Assembly: GCF_964355755.1 (NCBI RefSeq)
Contig: NC_092672.1
Span: forward strand, 26,904,501-26,968,500
Source of the DNA: Antedon mediterranea
Taxonomy: Eukaryota; Echinodermata; Crinoidea; Comatulida; Antedonidae
Reading direction: 5' to 3'
Length of the DNA: 64,000 nt
The notes under the pieces were generated by a model. It searched no databases, had not been told where the DNA came from, and saw only the letters and a list, made by a program, of their open reading frames with translations. How positions within the stretch are numbered: position 1 is the stretch's first letter; each line of letters starts with the position of its first letter. The position numbers were made by a program, and so were the translations under genes. Shown here in pieces: positions 55,977-64,000 of this stretch.

Positions 55977-57427
55977 TCTATATATAAATTTACGTAAGGG
56001 CAAAATTCGGTAAATCACGCGTTATTTCTAGAATGTTTACTCGATGGTATATAAAGTTGGTTAGAATCTCGGTACTGATTTTAACCACCTGATGTAACCC
56101 TGTTTACTAATTAAATTGAGTTAGATAATTAGTTATTGACAATTAAAACGAATTTAGGTTCAACGATTTGCCCCAAATAGGGGTGTTTTTCGATCGTGGT
56201 ATACACTGTCTAATGGATGTCCGTCTTGAAAAATACCCACAGACAATAATACGAGGATGCTTCGCATTTTCCTATCTCCTCCTACGATAATTGTTTTTAA
56301 TGGCTGAAAACCGGTTGAACAGCTCGAGTACAGCATCATAATGTTGAAGACAGGCCGCTTTTCTTTAAAAAATACTATTTTGATAGATTTAATATACGTT
56401 TATACAAATGTATTGATTTGCGATGAATGGAACATTCCAATCTCTGTTCCACAAGTGTCTATTCCCTCAGGCGTCGTAAAGGCAAGTACTGTATACTCAT
56501 AACAGAAATTTGATCCATTTTTTTTTTAATCTGTGCTGCAGAGGTTGGATATAATTTTTTTTAAACGGATAATGAGCTAGCGTTTTCAGTCGCAGTATAT
56601 TATGTAAACATCTTTATTATTGCATTTAAACCACCCACATCATCACCCCTCCCTCACTGGCATGAGTAGCGTTGTAAAGCCAGTACAGGATAGGCCTACG
56701 GTGCATCACATCCCCTAAACGCAGAACAACTTTGGTGGGTAGGGTAAGAACCAACTTAAGTATGAATTGGCTCTAAGAAACAATTGAAAACCATTAGGCC
56801 TACTAATTAAGTTGAGTTAGATAATTTAATATTTATTGACGATTAAATCGAATTTATGATTTTCCTCGAATAGAGGTGGTTTTCACAAATTGTTTTACAT
56901 TATATAAACATACACGTCGTAGTGATGTATCGTTACATGTACTGTAGCCTACTATTTCAATCGACTAGGACGGTGATAGTTTCAACAAAGTATTACATAG
57001 CAATGTTTTACTGTGTTTAGTGGTATATTATTTGTAAAACATGAAAACAATTAATATTTCGTTACTAAATGGATAAAGAATATATTTAATATATTTAAAA
57101 ATTGTTCCTCTTTGCACCCATCCTCTTCCCCATCCCTCACCCCTAATGTTACATACAAAACACAAATTAAGTTTGTTTAAATTTGACTTAAACAATTGGT
57201 CTCATTTTGTGACAAGTTTCTCTTTCGGAAGTAATTCTCAGGGTGCTAATTTTAGTTGAGTACATAAATCATTGTCTATTTATTCGTTCCTGTAAACGAC
57301 ATGTATTATTGTAGGCCTACGTACATTTGAAATCGCCAGTTTTTTAACGCTGCAATTATTATGTATTCGAAAACCATCTGTGGGCACGACCTAGATGGTA
57401 CGCGAGCGAAGCGAGCGTACCATCTAG
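55977..57427. mobile_element. Non-autonomous Helitron, copy 2, both ends intact
   Basis: It starts TCTATATATAAATTTACG and ends CATCTAG (CTRR-type), between a flanking A (55976) and T (57428), as expected of Helitron insertion into AT. Just before the 3' end lies a perfect hairpin with arm AGATGGTACGC, loop GAGCGAAGCGA and its complement. The 1451-bp body has no Rep/helicase frame and matches the copy at 28374-29985. Confidence 0.88.
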
Positions 57428-57446
57428 TATTGTCAATGCAGAAAAA

Positions 57447-58965
57447 TAATCTCAAAATTCCTCAAAAGTTATGAATCGTATGGTAACTAAGAATTTCACA
57501 GAGCATTTGTTTGTCTTCACTGAACCATAGGTTGTATTCATTCAGACATGAATTTTAGTTACTGTTTCATTTCAACTGCTGTTGCCATATTATACTTCAT
57601 AGTATTGATTTTAAATTGAAACTTGGTGTAGTATTGTTATTAAAAATTTGCATACTTCAGAGGAACAACTACTGTCAATAAATGTTTCCAAATGATTTCA
57701 TGTGGAAATTTCCCAAATGATCGAAATCAAACGGTACTGGGTTTGATCTACTAACACATAAAAAGTGAATATAGATATATAATAAGGAAGATCAGTATCT
57801 CTTTGAGTGGCGGTTTCATCGCTGTTGGTTGACAACTGAATAAAATAAATAAATATCTAAAAACACTTTATTTTAAATTAATACTTTTATACTAACACAT
57901 ATCATTGTCTTTTTTATTTAATATATGTACAAGATCAGTACATCCAAATATTTACCAAACTATTTACACAAATATAATCAAACATTTTGTACTGTCTCTA
58001 AGAAAACATTTCAATCTTCTATCAACTAAAGCTGAAGTAACTCATGTTCCCAGACCCCACTCTATTCATCAGTGCTTCTATGAATGGATGACTTTTGAGA
58101 GCAGGAACGCTAATAGACTAAACTCGGTACCATTTTGATTTCGATGCCTGGACTATACTACTAGAAAAGTATGTGCAGAGAGACAGTTGACATGAGACGG
58201 TAGACTGTAAATAAAGTTTTATAATTAAAAATCAATGTTTTTGTATTTCCTATTCAATAAATATATACATTCGAGGTTGCATCTATTCCAGGCACATGGA
58301 CTTTTGTGGCTTATCAGAGCCATGGTTTTCAATCAGTGATTTTTTGTTAAATTTTACCCTTAAAGTACAGTGCACAAAAAAAATTATTGTTCCTATTTTA
58401 TTTTTTTTTTTTGTGCTGTTAAGGTTAAAATGTAAAATTAAACTGAAACTGCTGAAACTTCTCCAACAAAACCAAAGACTGTCACTGACTAGAACATTAA
58501 AAATAATAAGCCTGTTTTACATTAGATTCCTACACTGCCATTTTAAATTAGGTGACCCAATGGTTCATTTTGTTTTTCATCCATTGAAAATTGGTTTTAT
58601 TTTAGTCTTAACACACTCCATTTATATACTAAATAACAGATATTTGCTGTTGACTCCCAGTTAATATTCATCATGTTTTGCTAAAGACTCATGTCCATGA
58701 TGATGGTGAGTTTCCAAAAAGCTATATTTAGTATTATTTTGTTAGAAATCTAAACATTCCTCAAAAGTACAAAATCATTGTACCAATTCACCTATTTTAA
58801 TCAATATCTAAATTAAACAAACAACCTTCATAGTGAGTTCTTTTATTCACTAGTAATGTTTAATTTACTGAGCTATAATAATAATAGGTTGTATTCATTC
58901 AAATGTGAATTTCTACCAGTTGTTACTGTATTTAATTTCATTTAACAATGTGGCAGTGAATTCCA
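57447..58965. repeat. Direct repeat of about 200 bp (57447-57650 and 58750-58965)
   Basis: Shared phrases in the same order: ATTCCTCAAAAGT, then ATAGGTTGTATTCATTCA followed by TGAATTT, then TTTCATTT. Diverged but collinear. The 1.1 kb between (57650-58750) has no recognised gene; its open frames match nothing I know. Confidence 0.5.
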
Positions 58966-59099
58966 ATAGTGTTAATAGTTGTAAATATTACCAATACCAA
59001 TGTATAGTACAATTTGTGTTGGAACAAGATGTTTTCTTTTCCTACAAATAAAATAAATGAAATATCTCTATTTGTTATTTAACCAACCTTTCGGTTCAT

Positions 59100-59640
59100 T
59101 ATCGAGAGACATAGCCGCAACGAGAGATGATCAGTTGTTTGGTTTGACATTTTAAAAATGTTTTCATTTATCTGGTATTTTGAAATTTCGATTGCATTAA
59201 AAAAAAAAATATTAAAAACATCTTTGCCAGTTTTACAACTCTGGCTATGGCTGTGCTTATTTGATATGCTTAATTCTGTCTGTGAGTTTAAGAAGGGTGC
59301 CGTAATCAAATAGCATTCTATCTGTAAACCATACACTTTTCCTGTGTGTGAACTTATGGAAGCCTAATTTCTTTTGAAATGTGTAGCAGGTTTCTCTTGT
59401 GGCGTGGTTCTTCTGAATATTGTTCAGTGCACGATTCATTGTTTTTTTTTTTTATAAAGACACATGAACAAATGAAGGTTTCGTAATGAAAGCGCCTTCT
59501 TAGATGTTTTACAAAAACTGGAGAAGAACAGCGAAGTAATCAGTAAAAACAACCATGCATTATATTCAATTCAGAATGTAATGATAAAAGAAAGAAAGGG
59601 TAGTGTAGTAGTTTCAAATCAAAGTAAAAAAAAAACAAAA
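59100..59640 (+). pseudogene. Duplicated STN1 3' end (intron 8 to 3' UTR), degraded
   Basis: Bases 59466-59600 match the end of STN1 exon 9 and its 3' UTR (GCGCCTTCTTAGATGTTTTA, AAACTGGAGAAGAACAGCGA, TTCAGAATGTAATGATAAAA), with small deletions that break the frame. Upstream, 59229-59310 matches STN1 intron 8 (CAACTCTGGCTATGG and ATATGCTT, against CAACTCTGACTATAA and ATATGCTT near 36963). Because intron sequence is included, it arose by DNA duplication, not retroposition. About 150 bases between, including the first part of exon 9, are replaced or lost. Confidence 0.85.
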
Positions 59641-61499
59641 CAATTACTCGCCATTATTAATATCTACATAACAAATTTATTAAAAATATTATATATTCCT
59701 TAAACAATTACATTAAAAAAATTCAAATAATATATTTTATAATAAAATATCTTTTATTTTGATTATTTTATACATAAAAATGTTAAATATGTTAACTTTG
59801 GTATAAGAAATTGTGTAATGAAACATGTATTTTGTAACAAGTACTTTTATTATTAATACTACTACAATTTATTAAGCGATTTTCCAACAAATTATAAATA
59901 TTGAAAACCAAAAATTTAAAATCCTTAAACCATATTTGTACAGTAAAACTCTTTAAAAATAAGTATTATTCTTAATTAATTACTTAATCCTTAATTCCTC
60001 TGTGCAAAGATTTTTTATTGGTGAAATTTTTTTTCATACTAAAATCGGTTACCTTTTTTTTATCTGGTCATGTGACCAGTTTTTTTATCACTAAATTCGT
60101 ATGTAATATGTTTTTAACACTGTGTAATGATGAAAATCAACAAAACTACCAATAGTTTGAATTATTTTCATTATTTTATATAAAAAATACACAAATAAAT
60201 GTTTGCCAGCATTATTAGAGAAAACTAGAATTTTAATTTATATTTAGAATTTCAAAAATAACCTAAAATTTATTGCTTACTATAGAGGGGGTGTACAGTT
60301 GAGGCAATGATTGGTTGTATACAGTTATTTGTTTAATACCCAGTAGATATATGCAGTGACAGGGTTAATAAAATGCTTCAACAAAAAAATTCATGCACTA
60401 TTGCCATTTGAAAAATTGTCATATAACCCGCTTTATTTTATAATATTATAATTTCCTTCCTTAAAAGCCAAATATCTAGTATATTTAATCTATTCTTACA
60501 GATTGATATTCCCTCTTGAAATATTTTTACTGTCCAATATAGTTCAGTTTCTTAACTACCAAATTTAAAATAAAAAACTGATGATAATATCGTTATATTG
60601 AAGGAAATACTGTAGGCATACAATGTGAACATTAATGTATATTAATAAAGTATATTTCCATATGCGTTTGATCAAAAAATAACCTGGGTAATACTGCCCT
60701 ACTTTGAGAAAAGGGCTTCACTACATTTTTTTAGACATTGAGATTTTTATCTTATCTGACTCTTGGGGTTATATTCTTTCACTTGAATTGACCAGTTATC
60801 ACAAACACCTATAGAAATCATTTGACAAAAGGCCTCAACTACAACAATTGACCAATCAGATAAGAGTATGATGAATATATAATGAGGCAGATTAATGCTC
60901 TAATGAGAAAAGCCTTTTTCATATATTTTGTAAATTTTTTACAAATTACCTAATCTAAATTACATTTATAATTTATTTCAACTAAAGTTACTAAATGTTT
61001 TGGTAAATTTTGATCAAAAATCAAGTAAAGTAACTGCAAAAGTGCCCTGTTTTTTAAGTATGTCCCGCCATTTTTAAGTACAAATAATTTGGAAAAAGCT
61101 TTATGCAATTTGACCCACTAAAATAAAAAAAAAATAATTGAAAATTTTGTCAGATGTTTTTCAATAATGTACTTTTGAAATAAATTCATTTGAAAATAAA
61201 ATACTATTATGTATTGAAAAACAAAAACACGTTTTGGTTAATTACTCAAAAGTAGCTTTTTGTAGATAAGCCCTTTTCTCAAAGTACGGCAGTATACAAG
61301 AACAACATATTATTTTTATAATGGTAATGTAAATGAATATATTGGTGATGTTATATTCGGATCCTGCCGAAGTCAATTGTACATAAAATAAGAGGAAAAA
61401 AACTAGTCTAACATTTCGATTACACTTTTTTTTAAAGTAAAAACAATAGTCTAACAATTACACTTCGATTACACTTTCATTTTAATGAATCATGTTTGG
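59641..61499. other. AT-rich intergenic DNA
   Basis: Extremely AT-rich. GAAAAGGGCTTCACTAC near 60710 and AAGCCCTTTTCTCAAAGTAC near 61270, with GGTAATACTGCCCTACTTTG near 60688 and TACGGCAGTATAC near 61285, form an inverted pair about 570 bases apart, possibly the ends of a MITE. No gene found. Confidence 0.4.
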
Positions 61500-61699
61500 T
61501 TAGATAAGGTCATCAATCTTCTGTGGTTTGTGGTCAACTTCTTCTTTTCTTTTTCTGGTTTTGCCTCTGTACGTGCAGACAACAATCAGAGTAAATACGA
61601 TGAGAAGAACTATCATAAGCGCAATGAGTGCAATCCACCAAATCTCTAGAGGGAGCTCATCTGATTCATTATTCGTAAGCTGTGCAGCATTATCCGTCA
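61500..61699 (-). CDS. Terminal exon of a single-pass membrane protein, partial gene
   Basis: After TTGTGTTATTCTAG (3' splice site) a 66-codon frame runs to TAA at 61502-61500. It encodes a short acidic, Asn-rich juxtamembrane stretch (TDNAAQLTNNESDELPLE), a hydrophobic segment of about 22 residues (IWWIALIALMIVLLIVFTLIVV), and a basic tail beginning CTYRGKTRKRKEE. A hydrophobic helix followed at once by a cluster of Arg/Lys is the signature of a type I single-pass protein with a short cytoplasmic tail. I cannot name the family. Upstream exons should lie above 61.8 kb on this strand, but none was identified in the window. A broken copy of this exon lies at 53560-53680. Confidence 0.55.
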
Positions 61700-61759
61700 C
61701 TAGAATAACACAAAGGTAATTAATTTGGTTTTTATAAAAGCTAATATTTATTCTCATTA

Positions 61760-62034
61760 ATTTACTAAAAGCTGAAAGTTATTTTTATTCACATGACAAA
61801 TGACCCAGCACTGAGCTCCGGAAACAAGTAAGCAATTAATGGGTTAAATTGACATTTTTATTCCCACACTAAATGGTAAAAAATAATTTAGATTTGTATT
61901 CACATTGTTGGTAAAATTATGGTATATTGCTATTTTTACTCGGGGTACTCAAGTTTAGGACTCACTCATCTTCTCCTCCTCCATCTGGAAACTATTGAGT
62001 GAAAAGTGCGATTTATAAAGTACTCCTCCCTTAA
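61760..62034. other. Intron or flank, nothing recognised
   Basis: Presumed last intron of the membrane-protein gene. Confidence 0.35.
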
Positions 62035-62230
62035 AGATGTATTGTCCCCCTGAAAAAAATTTTTTTTTCAATATTTTTGTTGAATAGGCCATTTTAATTG
62101 CACATAAAAGTTATTCACTTTGACCTCAATTTGGATTGAAAAAAATAATTTTTTACACGGGAAAATCGCAATTTAATGCAAAAATTAACCAACCGGAAGC
62201 TATTTGTCTGGAAGACAAATGTGTTCCGGT
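62035..62230. mobile_element. TTAA MITE, copy 4 (right end lost)
   Basis: TTAA (62031-62034) precedes AGATGTATTGTCCCCC, followed by the family interior GCCATTTTAATTGCACATAA and GTTATTCACTTTGAC. The matching right terminus was not found; the limit is approximate. Confidence 0.6.
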
Positions 62231-62329
62231 TTAATTTAACCCTTGACCTGAGTTAGCTCATAAATATTCATATTGTATGGATACATCGTGTGGATGATGA
62301 TGCTTTCCAAATCAACAGCCAACAACGAT

Positions 62330-62640
62330 AGCAATGCATGCGTGCGAGAGAGTCGAATAGTGATGCGAGACGAATCTTGAAGAAAACTATAGCTAGCAGA
62401 ATGCTAAGTTAGAATTACAGTTGGTAACTTTGATGTTGAATCTTATTCATTTAGGTGAGTTTTTGTTTCGCTAACAGGAGAGGCCTAGCTAGGCCTAGGC
62501 CCGAATTTGCTGCTACTGTACTACTACTACTACTAGCACTGACACTGACAGTCTCGAGTAGCCTAACTGCTGCCTACTTCTGTCTCTAGAAGTAGAGTGT
62601 AGTAGGCCTAGGTAGTACACTGCTAGCTAGGGATACAGTA
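62330..62640 (+). promoter_or_regulatory. Possible first exon/promoter with AGGCCT cluster
   Basis: TTATTCATTTAG is followed by GTGAGTTTTT at 62455, a consensus 5' splice site on the plus strand. An AGGCCTAGCTAGGCCTAGGC cluster lies just downstream, as in STN1 intron 1. CATT-rich sequence without a start codon in a useful frame precedes it. A plausible acceptor, TTTTTTTTTAG, lies near 62886. No coding sequence is linked to it. Confidence 0.25.
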
Positions 62641-63669
62641 GACCACCACCAGAAGGGATGTATTTTTGTTTTAATCATGATGAATTGGTTTAATTTTTAA
62701 AGATTTCAACTATCTATTCGGCAGTGAAAATTAAAAAAAAAAGAAAATCTAAATATTGTTTTGGATGTTTTACTGATGCAATATTTTAAAAATATTTTCT
62801 GTATCAAATGCAATAGGTTCAAATTAACATTCCACAAATAAACATTTTATGCAGATATTTTGACACAAATTTCTTTTTTTTTTTAGGTTGATTGATTGAA
62901 CAATAAGAGCAAGTAGTGAGAAACATAAAATGTGTCGTACAGTGGCAACATTCACAATTTATTGAAACGTTTCTTACTATTAAAATGACACTTTGTAATG
63001 GATGTGAGCGATCTTAGAAGACTATAGCTGTCGTAATTACTGCCACAATCAACACATTGATAATTAGTAGACAAATTGACACAAAAAACAATACAGCTGA
63101 GGAATTCAATAAGATATACTGTATATATATATTTTATTAACTCCTTTTGCACTGTAATATTTACAGTAAAATTATGAAGTGTAAGTAAATTTGAAGAATT
63201 TATCCTGTGTACTGTTGTAGTAGTTTTTTTTTTTATTGAATGTTATGTTTACAAAATAATATACTGTACATATAATACAAAAAAAATTATACAATATTTT
63301 ACAAGCTGGACAAGAACATATTGGCCGAATGCAGCAGGAGAGTCAGAAATATTTTTCCTGCAATATCCAATAATATTCCAATACCGAGTCTATCATTGTT
63401 GTCTTTGGGTGACCTCTGTTCCAGTCTTCATCAGCTCAACGTCTTTAAAAAAAGTAAAAGCAAAGTATGAAAATCTGGAAAAAATAGATCATGCATATTT
63501 AGTGAAAAATTGGGCTAGTGAAATTGCTTACTTTGACATAGTCAAATAAGTATACTACCTTTCTATGGTAATTAAAACACATTACTTATAATGTTATAAC
63601 TTATAAAAAGAGAAAATAAATATTTGACTTACTACAGTACAGAGAACATTTGTTTGTGTTTTAAAATGG
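62641..63669. other. Mostly featureless; weak minus-strand splice signals
   Basis: AT-rich. On the minus strand, TTTTTTTAAAG at 63443 precedes a 50-base frame VELMKTGTEVTQRQQ ending in TGA; it could be a small terminal exon but stands alone. Confidence 0.3.
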
Positions 63670-63756
63670 CTAGGCTGGCTTTTCCCCTCTGTCTACTTGT
63701 ATGTACAGTGCTGCTGGAAGGTTCTCAATTTCAGGCTTGTATTGCAACCATTTTCC
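63670..63756 (-). CDS. Candidate terminal exon, unknown protein
   Basis: After AAACATTTTTCAG on the minus strand the frame reads GKWLQYKPEIENLPAALYIQ and continues to GEKPA and TAG (63672-63670). It has non-repetitive, protein-like composition and a good 3' splice site, but I recognise no family and no partner exon is visible before the window ends. A chance frame is possible. Confidence 0.3.
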   Translation of the reverse strand, partial: GKWLQYKPEIENLPAALYIQVDRGEKPA

Positions 63757-64000
63757 CTGAAAAATGTTTGTTTTATTTTTATCATAAAAATTAGTTAAAC
63801 AAGCTTCAACTGTAAATATATATGGTACAGCAAGCTGGCTGTATTTTCGGAATGTAGCTAAGATTGATGGCATATAGCCTAGGCCAGTCTATGAAGAGTA
63901 CAATGTATAGGGCCTAGCTGGGCATCTTCTGCAGGGACCCGATTGTCACAGTCTGCTTGCTACTAGCCTAGTAATATGCAGCAGCATGTATTAATTATTC
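63757..64000. other. Right edge, AGGCCT-containing
   Basis: Contains CCTAGGCCAGTC and GGGCCTAGCTGGGC, like the other AGGCCT clusters. No gene assigned. Confidence 0.4.

Overview
This is a window of AT-rich, intron-rich metazoan nuclear DNA. GT/AG introns, full-length DGCR8 and STN1 orthologues, dense small DNA transposons, tRNA- and 5S-derived SINEs and clusters of AGGCCTAGGCCT-type sequence suggest a marine invertebrate deuterostome, possibly an echinoderm. The phylum is inference; nothing here proves it.

Layout. 1-501: 3' end of a KY/hillarin-like gene (+). 0.5-7 kb: intergenic DNA holding a tRNA-type SINE, a TTAA MITE, a complete Mutator-like foldback element with a 9-bp target duplication, and a foldback element built from tandem TTTCGGCCGCC motifs. 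7040-12383: complete ten-exon flavin D-amino-acid/D-aspartate oxidase (+) ending in the peroxisomal signal SRL, followed by a 22-bp minisatellite. 18182-26696: complete fourteen-coding-exon DGCR8 (-), 767 codons. 28.4-30.0 kb: Helitron copy. 30232-37290: complete nine-exon STN1 (+), 396 codons, with a decayed Ty3/Gypsy element in intron 1 and a MITE in intron 7. 37.98-50.2 kb: about 27 tandem copies of the C-terminal part of ribosomal protein L23a (uL23), all broken, in higher-order repeats. 50.9-53.5 kb: a 5S/tRNA composite SINE and a LINE relic lacking its catalytic core. 53.5-61.7 kb: repeats, an intact-ended Helitron, a relic of the STN1 3' end, and the terminal exon of a single-pass membrane protein (-), whose own relic lies at 53.6 kb. 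62-64 kb: AGGCCT-rich DNA and one weak candidate exon.

The three complete genes act in separate processes: peroxisomal D-amino-acid oxidation, pri-miRNA processing with Drosha, and telomere-end replication in the CST complex. They are not a functional cluster. The most unusual features are the L23a-derived satellite, a tandem duplication of the STN1 3' end plus membrane-protein gene that probably preceded it, two foldback families with GGCC-motif arrays, and the 5S/tRNA composite SINE. All gene models were spliced by eye from ORFs, splice signals and reading-phase agreement; no database search was run.
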